From Mycolicibacterium arenosum (GTDB lineage Bacteria > Actinomycetota > Actinomycetes > Mycobacteriales > Mycobacteriaceae): DNA of 64,000 nt. Below are positions 30,974-40,321 of the stretch, one piece after another. The DNA is taken from positions 558,001 through 622,000 of the forward strand of contig NZ_JANDBD010000003.1 in the NCBI RefSeq assembly GCF_024320865.1, given 5' to 3'. The notes under the pieces were generated by a model that worked only from the letters and a program-made list of their open reading frames with translations, ran no database searches and was not told the origin of the DNA. The position numbers and the translations under genes were made by a program. How positions within the stretch are numbered: the first letter of the stretch is position 1; every line of letters starts with the position of its first letter.

Positions 30974-31266
30974 TCGTCGTCACTGTGGCGCAGTCGCCGC
31001 TTGGCTGACAGCAGCTCGAACTCGGGGCGTGCGGCCACCAGTCGCTCGGCCGCATCGAGGACGTCGACGACGTGCGCCCGGTCGGCGGCCACCACGGCGA
31101 TCCCAATGCCCGCCCGGCGGTGCAGATCCAACGCGCCGGTCTCCGCTGCCGAGATCGTGAACTTACGCCGCAGTTCCGCCAGCACCGGACGGATCACCGA
31201 CCGCTTCTCCTTGAGCGAATGCACATCGCCGAGCAGTAGGTCGAATTCGAGCCAGCCGATCCACAC
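30970..31266 (-). CDS. DUF503 family protein
   Basis: 98-aa small cytoplasmic protein with the DUF503 pattern: beta-strand start WIGWLEFDLLLGDVHSLKEK, a Lys/Arg-rich helix RPVLAELRRKF, and a second strand region. The family is widespread and often near translation or RNA-processing genes, but its function is not established. The start is a GTG at 31266, 4 nt after the stop of the upstream EthD-domain gene, indicating an operon. Its stop overlaps that of ptbB. Confidence 0.78.
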   Translation of the reverse strand: MWIGWLEFDLLLGDVHSLKEKRSVIRPVLAELRRKFTISAAETGALDLHRRAGIGIAVVAADRAHVVDVLDAAERLVAARPEFELLSAKRRLRHSDDD

Positions 31267-31270
31267 GGTC

Positions 31271-31591
31271 TCAGCCCTGCGGGACCTCTACGTCGGACAT
31301 GAGGATGCGGACCCCACCGGTGGACAACCGCCCCAGCGCCTCGAAGAACACGCCCGCCTCCGGCGTCGTCACGGCGAGGCATGCGGCGTCGTAGTCGGGG
31401 TAGTACAGGTCGATCATCCGGTAGGCCGGCGTCGGTGACCCGTCCTCCTTCGGCCACACCTTGGAGGTCTCGAACCGGGTGTGTCCGGGGATCGCTCGCG
31501 CGGCCTCCAATTGTTCTGCCTCGTAAGCCGCTTCGAAGGCCTCCGGATCCACCGGGTTGTCGTAGATGACCGTGACCTTCGTTTCGGACAT
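31271..31591 (-). CDS. EthD-domain (dimeric ferredoxin-like fold) protein
   Basis: 106-aa protein resembling EthD-type small enzymes or accessory proteins (KVTVIYDNPVDPEAFEAAYE start, HTRFETSKVWP middle, YRMIDLYYPDYDAA). The family was named from an ether-degradation cluster, but most members are uncharacterised. ATG 31591 is chosen because the upstream in-frame extension is antisense to the neighbouring DUF222 gene, and an AGGAG lies just upstream. It is the first gene of a pair with the DUF503 gene. Confidence 0.75.
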   Translation of the reverse strand: MSETKVTVIYDNPVDPEAFEAAYEAEQLEAARAIPGHTRFETSKVWPKEDGSPTPAYRMIDLYYPDYDAACLAVTTPEAGVFFEALGRLSTGGVRILMSDVEVPQG

Positions 31592-31686
31592 GGGAGGCTC
31601 CTCGAGGTGGGCAACGCGCGGACTCCTAGTATCGCAGCGTGGCCGCCGCGACACCGGGCAGCGCAGACCCGGATGCAGGTGTCGAC

Positions 31687-33240
31687 TCAGAACGGTGGGG
31701 GTTCCTCGTCGCGCATGTTCTGTGCGCGTTCGGCTTTGATGCGATCCGCTCTGGCTTGAGCGCGGGTGCGTTTTCGGCGGGGCATCATCATCGAGCGGTA
31801 CGGGCTGGGCGGCGGTGGCCGGGTGGGTCGGGGTGCGGGGGTGGTGACGTCGGCGCCGGGGAACAGCAGCGTGATGCCGGGCTTGGTGGTGTAGGTGTGC
31901 CCGGTGGGCGTGGTGGTGATGACCGTCCCGTCGGGCAACTGTTCCTCGGACCAGCCGGCGTGGAACGTCTTGATCAGATGATGCTTTCGGCAATCGCACT
32001 TGAGACCACCGGCATGCGTCGGCCCGGCCGGATACGGCACGGTGTGGTCGATGTCGGTGAACTCGGCGAGCCGATCGCAGCCCGGTGCCCGGCAGGTGAG
32101 GTCGCGCAGGCGAACGAAGTGATCGGTGGCCGCCGAGGGACGGTAGCCGGTGTCGGGGTCGGCTTTCGGGATTCGGATCGCTCGGGCTCTGCTGCCGCGG
32201 GCGATGAGGTCGGCCAGCAGGGGCGGGGGGACGACGCCGTGGCCGGGGATGATCGCCAAGGGCCGTGACTCGGGCCCGTCGTCGGGGACGGGTGGTTCCT
32301 CGACGTGGTCGTCGGGGCGGGTGTCGGCGTCGTGCTGGGCGTCCTCCTCGACCTCGTCGATCATCTCGTCGAGTTCGCCCTCCACGGTGCGGGGGCCGTG
32401 CAGATCGGACTCGGCCGCGCCACTGGCACTACCGGCGAGGGCGGTGTCGAGGGTGGCCCGGTCGGTGATGACGTGGATGCTCACACTGCCGGCCGCGGCG
32501 TCGTCCCCCTCGGCGGCGGCGCAGTCCGGGTTCTCGCATCGACACGCCAGGACGGTGGATCCGGCCATCAGCGCGGCGTGCGCGTCACCACGGCGCTGTT
32601 TGAGGGTGCGGGGGTCGTCGGGGCACACGCTGCGCGCCATCCGCCGGATCTGGGTGACGGCGATCGCGGCGTCGGGGCCGGCCATCCGACCCCAGTAGGC
32701 CACGGTGCCCGACCCGTCGTGGCGGCCGACGACGAAGTCGCGGTCGCGGACCTGCTCGCGGACCCGGTGCACCGCGGCGGGATCGATGCGGGCGATCTCG
32801 GCGTCGACGAGCTGCTCGAACTTCCACTCCGAGACCGGACCCCACCCGAGGATGCGGTCGGCCAGCACCCGATCCAACTGCGCCATCACGTCCGGATCGA
32901 CGACGAGATCGGTGCGCTTGGCCAGGATCCAGACCCGGCGACCGGTGACCAGACCCCCGTGGAACAACTCCGCCACGCGCGGGAACCCGTCGCGCAACAT
33001 GGTCGCGATCTCGATCTCCCCGAGCGCGCGGCCGTGCCCGATGTTCAACGCGGCCGAGATCTCCGCGGCCGCCCCGTCGACGGCATCGGCGGCAGCGTCC
33101 TCCAGCTCCACGCCGTCGCGCAGCCGGCGCCGCGCCAACTCCGCGATCGCCGCGTACTTCTCCGCATCCGCAGCCGCACTGGACCGAGCACGCGCGGTGA
33201 TCACGTCCACCAACGCCGCCGCACTCAAGTCTTCGAACAC
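31687..33240 (-). CDS. DUF222 and HNH endonuclease domain protein (13E12 repeat family)
   Basis: 517-aa protein. The N-terminal DUF222 region (about residues 1-330) is followed by an acidic linker and a C-terminal HNH nuclease-like domain with CRAPGCDR, DIDHTVPYPAG and CRKHH, ending in a basic tail. These 13E12-family genes occur in many copies in mycobacteria. Some are LexA-controlled, and this one has a perfect SOS box across its start. GTG 33240 is chosen because it lies 7 nt after a TATAGT -10 hexamer, implying a leaderless mRNA; longer frames run antisense into the DUF456 gene. The cellular role is unknown; a DNA-damage-linked nuclease is likely. Confidence 0.88.
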   Translation of the reverse strand: MFEDLSAAALVDVITARARSSAAADAEKYAAIAELARRRLRDGVELEDAAADAVDGAAAEISAALNIGHGRALGEIEIATMLRDGFPRVAELFHGGLVTGRRVWILAKRTDLVVDPDVMAQLDRVLADRILGWGPVSEWKFEQLVDAEIARIDPAAVHRVREQVRDRDFVVGRHDGSGTVAYWGRMAGPDAAIAVTQIRRMARSVCPDDPRTLKQRRGDAHAALMAGSTVLACRCENPDCAAAEGDDAAAGSVSIHVITDRATLDTALAGSASGAAESDLHGPRTVEGELDEMIDEVEEDAQHDADTRPDDHVEEPPVPDDGPESRPLAIIPGHGVVPPPLLADLIARGSRARAIRIPKADPDTGYRPSAATDHFVRLRDLTCRAPGCDRLAEFTDIDHTVPYPAGPTHAGGLKCDCRKHHLIKTFHAGWSEEQLPDGTVITTTPTGHTYTTKPGITLLFPGADVTTPAPRPTRPPPPSPYRSMMMPRRKRTRAQARADRIKAERAQNMRDEEPPPF

Positions 33241-33248
33241 ATGTTCGA
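33233..33248 (-). promoter_or_regulatory. LexA/SOS box overlapping the DUF222-HNH start codon
   Basis: TCGAAC-N4-GTTCGA is a perfect match to the mycobacterial SOS-box consensus. The box overlaps the GTG start at 33238-33240 and abuts a TATAGT -10 hexamer (33248-33253, reverse strand). LexA binding here would block both promoter opening and transcript start, so DNA-damage induction is expected. Confidence 0.9.
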
Positions 33249-33274
33249 CTATAGATTGCGGGTAGGACACTCCG

Positions 33275-33757
33275 TTAGAAGACCAGCACCGCGCCCAGCC
33301 ACACCCCGGCCGCGAGCAGCGCACCCGCGAGTTCGACCAGGATCGACAGCGCGACGCCCTTCATCGCGTGCTTGGTCGACGTCCACGCCAGCCGCTGGTC
33401 CTTCCGCACTCCCAACTCGGCGAGGTAGACGCCCAGCACGAACCCGATGATCAGTCCCACCACGGGGATCACGAAGAAGCCGACGATGCCGAGTACGCCG
33501 CCGGCGAGCAGACTCCACGTGCCGACCTCGGCGGTCTTCATCCGCTTGGCCGGCCACAGGTACTTGATCAGCAGCGCCGCTCCGAGCAGAACCGTGACGA
33601 CGCCGAGCGTCACCCACCCGATCGTGGTCCGCTCGACCAGCGCCCAGACCAGGATGGCGGCGAACACCAGCAGCGTTCCGGGTAGCAGCGGCAGCAGGAT
33701 GCCGAGCAAGCCGACGAAGATCGCGACGCCGACCAGTACCAGTCCCAGGGTGTCCAC
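33275..33757 (-). CDS. DUF456 family membrane protein
   Basis: 160-aa integral membrane protein with about four hydrophobic segments and the glycine-rich DUF456 pattern (GLLGILLPLLPGTLLVFAA, then IPVVGLIIGFVLGVYLAEL). Glycine-zipper-like repeats suggest helix packing or oligomers. Function is unknown. GTG 33757 lies 4 nt after the stop of the upstream dehalogenase gene, so the two are probably co-transcribed. Confidence 0.8.
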   Translation of the reverse strand: MDTLGLVLVGVAIFVGLLGILLPLLPGTLLVFAAILVWALVERTTIGWVTLGVVTVLLGAALLIKYLWPAKRMKTAEVGTWSLLAGGVLGIVGFFVIPVVGLIIGFVLGVYLAELGVRKDQRLAWTSTKHAMKGVALSILVELAGALLAAGVWLGAVLVF

Positions 33758-33761
33758 AGGT

Positions 33762-34472
33762 TCAGCCTATGCGGCTGGCCAGCGTGCGCGCGAGGTCGAC
33801 GAAGTCGTCAGCGGTGTAATCGAACTCGCCGTCCTCGACGCGGGGTGGCCTGCGGCCGGGGCCGCGCTCCAGCGGCCGGGCCACGTAGGCGGTCATCAGG
33901 CCCGCGTCCCGCGCGGCGCGCAGATCACTGGGATGCGCAGCCACCAGGGCGAGTTCTCCGGGCGCCACGTCGAGCAACTCCGCACACCCTAGGTACGCCT
34001 CGCGATCGGGCTTGTAGTGCCGGAACAGCTCGGCGGAGATCACGCAGTCCCACGGCAGCCCCGCCCGCTTGGCCATGTTGGTCAGCAGTGACACGTTGCC
34101 GTTCGAGAGCGTGGTGATCGTGAAGGAGCGCTTCAGCAGCGTCAGCCCCTCGACCGCTTCCGGCCACGGGTCCAGCCGGTGCCATGCGCGATTCAACTCG
34201 GCGACATCGTCATCCGGCACGACGATGCCCGCGCGGTCGAGGAGTTCGTCCAGGATCAGCCGGTGCAGGTCGTCGATCTTCAGCCACGGCAGCTCGCCGG
34301 TGCGCACCCGGTCCATGGCCGCCGGGTAACCGGCCCGCCAGGCGTCGGCGAAGGCCGGCCAGTCCTCGGCCAGGCCGTGCCTCTCGCCGAACATCTCGAG
34401 CTCGCCGATGATGCTGCTCCGCCAGTCCACCACGGTGCCGAAGACATCGAAGGCCAACGCGCGCAATGCCAT
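33762..34472 (-). CDS. Haloacid dehalogenase type II (HAD superfamily)
   Basis: 236-aa HAD hydrolase. The nucleophile motif is FDVFGTVVDW with Asp9, motif II is TLSNGN, motif III contains the Lys in HYKPDREAY, and motif IV is VAAHPSDL. The DVFGTVVDWR and SNGN forms point to L-2-haloacid dehalogenase-type enzymes, though many act as phosphatases. ATG 34472 gives the normal N-terminus. It follows the quinone oxidoreductase gene with a 25-bp spacer containing a repeat element, and precedes the DUF456 gene by 4 nt. Confidence 0.83.
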   Translation of the reverse strand: MALRALAFDVFGTVVDWRSSIIGELEMFGERHGLAEDWPAFADAWRAGYPAAMDRVRTGELPWLKIDDLHRLILDELLDRAGIVVPDDDVAELNRAWHRLDPWPEAVEGLTLLKRSFTITTLSNGNVSLLTNMAKRAGLPWDCVISAELFRHYKPDREAYLGCAELLDVAPGELALVAAHPSDLRAARDAGLMTAYVARPLERGPGRRPPRVEDGEFDYTADDFVDLARTLASRIG

Positions 34473-34480
34473 TACCGGAG

Positions 34481-34500
34481 GCTCTTCGCGCAAGCGCTCA
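34481..34500 (-). repeat. Copy 2 of the TGAGCGCTTGCGCGAAGAGC repeat, spanning a stop codon
   Basis: On the minus strand the 20-mer starts with the TGA stop of the quinone oxidoreductase gene and ends 8 nt before the ATG of the dehalogenase gene. It therefore fills nearly the whole intercistronic space. It differs from copy 3 at one position. Confidence 0.65.
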
Positions 34501-35472
34501 TCGGCCCGGCTCCAGCACCAGCTTCCCCTTCACTCCCCCGTCAGCCAGCAGCTGCAGCGCCGCCCGGCCGTCGGAGAGCGGGTACCGCACCGGCGGTGGT
34601 GGACGTAGGCCCTCCTCCACCAATTTCGCGACACCCGCGGCGATCTCGGCCTGCGATCCCGGTGTGCGGTTGATGAACTCGCCGAGACCGACGCCGACCA
34701 CGCTGACGTTGCGGAGCAGCAGCCGATTCACCTTAACGGTGGGAATGCCACCACCGGACGCGAAGCCCAGCACCAGCAACCGGCCCTCGGTGGCGAGCAC
34801 CCGGATCGCGTCATCGAAGGCGGGCCCGCCGATCGGATCGACCACCAGGTCGACGCCGCGGCCGTCGGTGTGGTCGCGCACCGCCTGTGCCCAGCCGTCA
34901 CTCAGCGGCAGCACGACGTCCGCACCGAGGGACCTCACGAAGTCCTCGGCGCCCTCCCGGTGCACCATGGCGATCACGTGCGCACCCATGGCTTTCGCGA
35001 TCTGGATCGCGGCGGTGCCGACACCACCCGCCGACCCGAGCACCAGCACCGTCTCGCCGCTGCGAAGCCCGCCGCGGCGCTCCAGCCCGAAGTACATCGT
35101 GTAGTAGTTGCCCAGCAGCGCCACGGCCGCCGCATCGTCGACACCGGCCGGCGTGGGCACGACGCTCGTCACGGGCACCGCGACCCGCTCAGCCCAGCCG
35201 CCCAGCATCGACACCGACGAAACCCGTTGCCCGACAGTCAGTCCCGAGCCTTCCGGGGCGGACCGCACGACGCCGGCCACCTCGGTGCCCGGTACGAAGG
35301 GCGGGTCCAGCTTGAGCTGGTACTCGCCCCGGATCAGCAGCAGGTCGGGAAAGCAGACACCGGCCGCACCGACGTCGACGACCACCATGCCGTCGCCGGC
35401 AACGGGTTCGTCGACGTCGGTGTAGGCCAGTCCATCCGGGCCCGAAAGCGACTGCGCGACAATCGCCTTCAT
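34498..35472 (-). CDS. NADPH:quinone oxidoreductase-like MDR dehydrogenase (Rv0149-like)
   Basis: 324-aa zinc-free medium-chain dehydrogenase/reductase. Features are the N-terminal GroES-like fold (CFPDLLLIRGEYQ, FVPGTEVAGVV), the cofactor motif GSAGGVGTAAIQIAKAMGA, and the closing KGKLVLEP. It should reduce quinones or enones with NADPH. ATG 35472 is preferred over an in-frame TTG at 35484. It lies between an SDR and a dehalogenase in one minus-strand operon whose order matches Rv0147-Rv0149. Confidence 0.87.
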   Translation of the reverse strand: MKAIVAQSLSGPDGLAYTDVDEPVAGDGMVVVDVGAAGVCFPDLLLIRGEYQLKLDPPFVPGTEVAGVVRSAPEGSGLTVGQRVSSVSMLGGWAERVAVPVTSVVPTPAGVDDAAAVALLGNYYTMYFGLERRGGLRSGETVLVLGSAGGVGTAAIQIAKAMGAHVIAMVHREGAEDFVRSLGADVVLPLSDGWAQAVRDHTDGRGVDLVVDPIGGPAFDDAIRVLATEGRLLVLGFASGGGIPTVKVNRLLLRNVSVVGVGLGEFINRTPGSQAEIAAGVAKLVEEGLRPPPPVRYPLSDGRAALQLLADGGVKGKLVLEPGR

Positions 35473-35486
35473 CAGCGCAGCCAATG

Positions 35487-35506
35487 GCTCTTCGCGCGAG
35501 CGCTCA
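35487..35506 (-). repeat. Copy 3 of the repeat (TGAGCGCTCGCGCGAAGAGC), spanning a stop codon
   Basis: On the minus strand the 20-mer begins with the TGA stop of the SDR gene and ends 14 nt before the ATG of the quinone oxidoreductase gene. It has one mismatch to copy 2. The arrangement relative to stop and start codons is the same as in copy 2. Confidence 0.65.
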
Positions 35507-36367
35507 TCGCAGGTTGAACGCGGCCTGCTTCGCGGCGGACAGATCGGTGATCTCGGCCCACTTCTCGGCGATGTCGTCGACCGACGGCGGCGCGGTGAAG
35601 GTCAGGCCCTCGTTCTGGAAGAGCGCGGTGCGCTGCACCTTTCCGCCGCCGACGATGAAGATCGCATCGGTGTCGGGCACCTCCTCGGTGCACAGGTAGG
35701 CCACCACGGGAGCGACGAACTCCGGGGTGAGGTTCTTGAGCACCTCGGCCGGAAGAATGTCCTCGGTCATGCGGGTCGCGGCGATGGGTGCGATCGCGTT
35801 GGCCTTGATGTTGTACTTCGCGCCCTCCTGGGCCAGCGTGTTGATCAGGCCGACGAGCCCGAGCTTCGCGGCGCCGTAGTTGGCCTGGCCGAAGTTGCCG
35901 AACAGGCCGCTGGTCGAGGTCGCGACGACGACGCGGCCGAAGCTCTGCTCGCGGAAGTGCGGCCACGCCGCGCGGATCACGTTGTAGCCGCCGTAGAGAT
36001 GCACCTTGAGGACGGCGTCCCAGTTCTCGTACGTCATCTTGTGGAACGTGCCGTCGCGAAGGATGCCCGCGTTGCTGACGACGCCGTCGACCTTGCCGAA
36101 CTCGTCGAGAGCGGTCTTGATGATGTTCTCCGCGCCCTCGGGTTCGGCGACGCTGTCGTAGTTGGCGACCGCGCGGCCACCGGCCGCCTTGATCTCGTCG
36201 ACGACCTGGTCGGCCATGTTGTGGCCGGCACCCGATCCGTCGCGCGAGCCGCCGAGGTCGTTGACGACGACGCTCGCGCCCTCCTTGGCGAGCGTCAGGG
36301 CGTACTCGCGGCCCAGCCCTCCGCCTGCTCCCGTGACGACGACGACGCGATCCTGTACTCCGGGCAT
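35504..36367 (-). CDS. Short-chain dehydrogenase, MFE-2/hydroxyacyl-CoA dehydrogenase-like (Rv0148-like)
   Basis: 287-aa NAD(P)-dependent dehydrogenase. It has the cofactor motif TGAGGGLGREYAL (residues 12-24), NDLGG after strand 2, SNAGI at 98-102, and the catalytic set Ser151, Tyr164 and Lys168 (ANYGAAK). The GREYAL form and a C-terminal extension past residue 250 resemble the (3R)-hydroxyacyl-CoA dehydrogenase part of peroxisomal multifunctional enzyme 2, so a role in fatty-acyl oxidation is likely. ATG 36367. It is flanked by an aldehyde dehydrogenase and a quinone oxidoreductase, as at Rv0147-Rv0149. Confidence 0.88.
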   Translation of the reverse strand: MPGVQDRVVVVTGAGGGLGREYALTLAKEGASVVVNDLGGSRDGSGAGHNMADQVVDEIKAAGGRAVANYDSVAEPEGAENIIKTALDEFGKVDGVVSNAGILRDGTFHKMTYENWDAVLKVHLYGGYNVIRAAWPHFREQSFGRVVVATSTSGLFGNFGQANYGAAKLGLVGLINTLAQEGAKYNIKANAIAPIAATRMTEDILPAEVLKNLTPEFVAPVVAYLCTEEVPDTDAIFIVGGGKVQRTALFQNEGLTFTAPPSVDDIAEKWAEITDLSAAKQAAFNLR

Positions 36368-36424
36368 GAACTTCCTAATCTCTCGTTCGACGCTGAAACA
36401 ACTGACGAGGGGTGGCGCCCGAAC

Positions 36425-37819
36425 TCAGAAGAGCTTGCGCGCCAGCTTCCACGCCTTATCTGTATACGGCGGGTAGATCATGGTCGTTAAGTCGGGTCGG
36501 GTCGGCTTGGTCAGCACGGACTTGCGGTGGCTGAACTCCTCGAAGCCGAACCGGCCGTGATACGAGCCCATCCCCGACGGACCGACGCCGCCGAACGGCA
36601 GCTTGGTGGTCGAGAACTGGAACAGCAGGTGGTTGACCAGCATGCCGCCCGCGGTCACCTCCTTGATGACGCGCTCACGAGTGGCCTTGCTCTTCGTGAA
36701 GAGGTAGGCCGCCAGGGGCTTGGGCCGCGAGTTCACGAAATCGATTGCCTCATCGAGGTTCTTCACGGTCACGATCGGCAGGATGGGGCCGAAGATCTCG
36801 TCGGTCATCAGCGGTTCGTCCAGCGCGGGATCGACGACGACCGTCGGCTCGATCTCGATGTTCGCGGCGTTGGAACCGCCACCGACCGCGACGTCACCCT
36901 TGGTGGCGGCCAGCGCCGCGGTGAGCCTGCCGAAGTGCCGCTCGTTGACGATCTTCTTGCCGCTGGACCCGGCCTCGAACTTGGCGATGGTCTCACCGAT
37001 CTTCGCGACGAGTTCGTCGCGAACGGATGCGTCGACCAGCAGGTAGTCCGGCGCGATGCAGATCTGGCCGGAGTTGATCAGCTTGGTCCATGCGATCCGC
37101 TTGGCGGCGACGGCGATGTCGGCGTCGGCCGCCACGATGACCGGGCTCTTGCCGCCCAGTTCGAGCGTGACGGGCGTGAGGTGCTCGGCGGCGGCCTGGT
37201 AGACCTTGCGGCCGATCTCGGTGCCGCCGGTGAAGCAGAGCTTGTCGAAGCCCTGCGCGATGAGCTCCTGGCTGACCGCTCCGTCGCCCTCGATGACGGC
37301 GACGGCGTCGGTGTCGAGGTACTTGGGCACCAACTCGGCCATCAGCGCCGACGACGCCGGCGACACCTCGGACGGCTTGAGCACCACGGCGTTACCCGCG
37401 GCGAGCGCCCCGACGGCCGGGCCGAGGGTCAGGGCGAAGGGGAAGTTCCAGGCGCCGATCACCAGCACCACACCGAACGGCTCGTACTCGATCCACGCGC
37501 GGCCGGGCAGCTGCGCCTTCTCCAGCAGCCGGTGCTTGCGCTTGGTCCACTTGCCGACGTTCTTGGCGGCGTCGGCGGCTTCGCTCGCCGTGCTGGCGAT
37601 ATCCGCCAACCAGGCTTCGAACGGCTTGCGGCCAAGATCCTTCTCGAGCGCCTCGGCGATGGCGCCCTCGTTCTCGGTGACCAGCTTCTCCAGCGCCTCG
37701 AGCTGGCGCTTACGCCAGGCCACGTCGCGGGTGCGCCCCGTCGCGAACGTCTTTCGCAGCTTCGCGACGACGCTGGGGATGTCGGAGGTATCGGTGCTCG
37801 CAGGCGCGACGGTCGTCAT
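36425..37819 (-). CDS. Aldehyde dehydrogenase, class 3-like (Rv0147-like)
   Basis: 464-aa NAD(P)-dependent aldehyde dehydrogenase. The catalytic residues are Asn125 (GAWNFPF), Glu220 (TLELGGKSP) and Cys254 (NSGQICIAPD). The short length and a C-terminal PPYTDKAWKLARKLF tail place it in the fatty-aldehyde/class 3 group, and the tail may associate with membrane. It should oxidise medium- or long-chain aldehydes to acids. ATG 37819 is the first start after the upstream methyltransferase gene. It is 57 bp upstream of the SDR gene in the same direction. Confidence 0.9.
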   Translation of the reverse strand: MTTVAPASTDTSDIPSVVAKLRKTFATGRTRDVAWRKRQLEALEKLVTENEGAIAEALEKDLGRKPFEAWLADIASTASEAADAAKNVGKWTKRKHRLLEKAQLPGRAWIEYEPFGVVLVIGAWNFPFALTLGPAVGALAAGNAVVLKPSEVSPASSALMAELVPKYLDTDAVAVIEGDGAVSQELIAQGFDKLCFTGGTEIGRKVYQAAAEHLTPVTLELGGKSPVIVAADADIAVAAKRIAWTKLINSGQICIAPDYLLVDASVRDELVAKIGETIAKFEAGSSGKKIVNERHFGRLTAALAATKGDVAVGGGSNAANIEIEPTVVVDPALDEPLMTDEIFGPILPIVTVKNLDEAIDFVNSRPKPLAAYLFTKSKATRERVIKEVTAGGMLVNHLLFQFSTTKLPFGGVGPSGMGSYHGRFGFEEFSHRKSVLTKPTRPDLTTMIYPPYTDKAWKLARKLF

Positions 37820-37863
37820 AGCAGCCGATCCTAACCAACCAGCTGGTTGGGGAACAGAGCGTG

Positions 37864-38880
<1,017 letters not shown>

Positions 38881-38928
38881 TTAGGCAAGCTATCCGCTGC
38901 CCGCGAGCGACCTGCGGTGCGGACCGAA

Positions 38929-39564
38929 TCAGTCGCGCAGGGTCCAGAGCTTGTTCGCCAAAAGTCGCTCGAGGGTGTCGACGATCGTGCCGAGTTCGTC
39001 GTGCCCGCCGACGTAACCCGCGTAGAAGCCCATCCCCCACATGACCGCCACCAGCATCTCGACGAGAGTCGGCACGTCGGTGTCGGTCGTCAGCTCGCCG
39101 CGTTCGATCGCGTCGGTGACAGCCCAGGTGACGAAGGCGCGCGACGTCTTGAGCGAGTTGTGCTCGTCCCGGCTCAGCTCCGGGTGGCGCTGGGACTCCA
39201 GCACGGACGTGACCAGGAAGGCCGCCGCCGAGCGATCACGGGAATCGGCCTGCATCGCCGCCGAGAAGAACGCCGAGAGACGCTTCAGAAGTGCGGTTTG
39301 CCCCTGCGCCTTCTCCATGCCCGCGGCAACCACCATCTCGTTCGTCTTCTCGACGACGTCGCGGTAGAGAACACGCTTGCTTGCGAAGTAGTGGTTAATC
39401 GCCGGACGGGTGAGATCGGCGCGAACAGCTATCGCCTGGAAAGTCGCTGCGTCATAGCCGAGTTCGCTAAACACTTCGCGAGCGGCCCGCACGATGCGCT
39501 CACGGGTCTCAGCCGCCTTCGCTGCGGGCGGACGTCCAGGACCCCTGGTTGCGGTATACGGCAC
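38929..39564 (-). CDS. TetR-family regulator (Rv0144-like position)
   Basis: 211-aa TetR repressor. Residues 1-15 are a basic arm (TRGPGRPPAAK), followed by a helix-turn-helix containing FQAIAVRADLTRPAINHYFASK. The remainder is a helical effector domain. I chose the GTG at 39564; other starts upstream in the frame are possible but extend into the divergent promoter. It lies upstream of the methyltransferase-aldehyde dehydrogenase-SDR-quinone reductase run, where Rv0144 sits in M. tuberculosis, and probably controls it. Confidence 0.83.
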   Translation of the reverse strand: MPYTATRGPGRPPAAKAAETRERIVRAAREVFSELGYDAATFQAIAVRADLTRPAINHYFASKRVLYRDVVEKTNEMVVAAGMEKAQGQTALLKRLSAFFSAAMQADSRDRSAAAFLVTSVLESQRHPELSRDEHNSLKTSRAFVTWAVTDAIERGELTTDTDVPTLVEMLVAVMWGMGFYAGYVGGHDELGTIVDTLERLLANKLWTLRD

Positions 39565-39754
39565 GGTCAAATTGTGCCATAAGACATGCGATATTCCGCT
39601 ACGAATCAGTTGCGGAAACGTCAATCTTTTCCTTCCAGCAAACCGACAGGGACGTAAGTCGCCGCACTTCACGCGTTTCGGCCGACCATCTCTGACGCTT
39701 GCGTGACGGAATCCGTAGGTGAGGGGGTAGGCGCGACAACTAGGGTTTGCACCC
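39565..39754. promoter_or_regulatory. Divergent promoter region between two TetR genes
   Basis: A 190-bp gap with AT-richer sequence near the left gene and ACGC-tt-GCGT symmetry around 39700. For the rightward gene, TAGGGT at 39741-39746 is a -10-like hexamer only 8 nt before the ATG at 39755, which suggests a leaderless or nearly leaderless mRNA. No clear -35 is seen. Confidence 0.45.
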
Positions 39755-40321
39755 ATGGCCAGCGTGGTATCGCGGGAGGCGTACTTCGAAACCGGCCTCG
39801 ACGTGCTGTCCGACCTGGGATACGGCGGGCTCAAGCTCGCCGAGGTGTGCAACCGTCTCGGCGTCACGACCGGCTCCTTCTATCATTACTTCGCGAACTG
39901 GTCGGCCTACACCCGCGATCTCGTTGCGCACTGGGAGCAGGTCCGCACGGTCGGCGTCATCGAGACGCTCGCGCGCGAGCCCAACCCCCGAACCCGCATC
40001 GGCGCCCTCATCAACGAGGCCCTGGGCCTGCCGCACGGCGCCGAGTCCGCCATCCGCGTCTGGAGTTCCATCGACCGCGACGTCCACACGGTGCAACTCG
40101 ACGTGGACCAGCAGCGCTTCGACGTCCTGCACGACTCCGCGCTGGAGATCCTCGGGAACGAGCGCCAGGCTGGGCTGTTCGCGTCGTGGGGGCTGTACCT
40201 GCTGGTCGGCTACGAGCAGGCGCTCGTCCGGTGTACCCCCGAGGATCTGCGCTGGATCGCCGACCAGCTGCTCGACGCGTTGGACTCGGGCCGGTTCGGC
40301 ACCGCCCCCGACGCCGACTGA
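39755..40321 (+). CDS. TetR/AcrR-family regulator of the downstream FUSC exporter
   Basis: 188-aa TetR protein with helix-turn-helix LKLAEVCNRLGVTTGSFYHYFANWSAY near residues 27-53 and a helical C-terminal ligand domain. Its TGA shares one base with the ATG of the FUSC gene (TGATG), so the two are translationally coupled. It probably represses this two-gene operon until an aromatic or other toxic ligand appears (inference). Confidence 0.87.
   Translation: MASVVSREAYFETGLDVLSDLGYGGLKLAEVCNRLGVTTGSFYHYFANWSAYTRDLVAHWEQVRTVGVIETLAREPNPRTRIGALINEALGLPHGAESAIRVWSSIDRDVHTVQLDVDQQRFDVLHDSALEILGNERQAGLFASWGLYLLVGYEQALVRCTPEDLRWIADQLLDALDSGRFGTAPDAD

Noticed and set aside
31592..31999. Extended 242-codon form of the EthD-domain protein
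   Set aside because: The added region is antisense to the DUF222-HNH gene and Arg/His-rich. The ATG at 31591 has an AGGAG upstream and matches family length.
33241..33324. Longer N-terminus for the DUF222-HNH protein beginning at 33324
   Set aside because: It would run through the SOS box and promoter and overlap the DUF456 gene antisense. The GTG at 33240 fits the promoter spacing.
39703..40320. N-terminal extension of the FUSC gene upstream of 40321
   Set aside because: The extra 206 codons are an out-of-frame reading of the TetR gene. The TGATG junction at 40319-40323 gives a better start.
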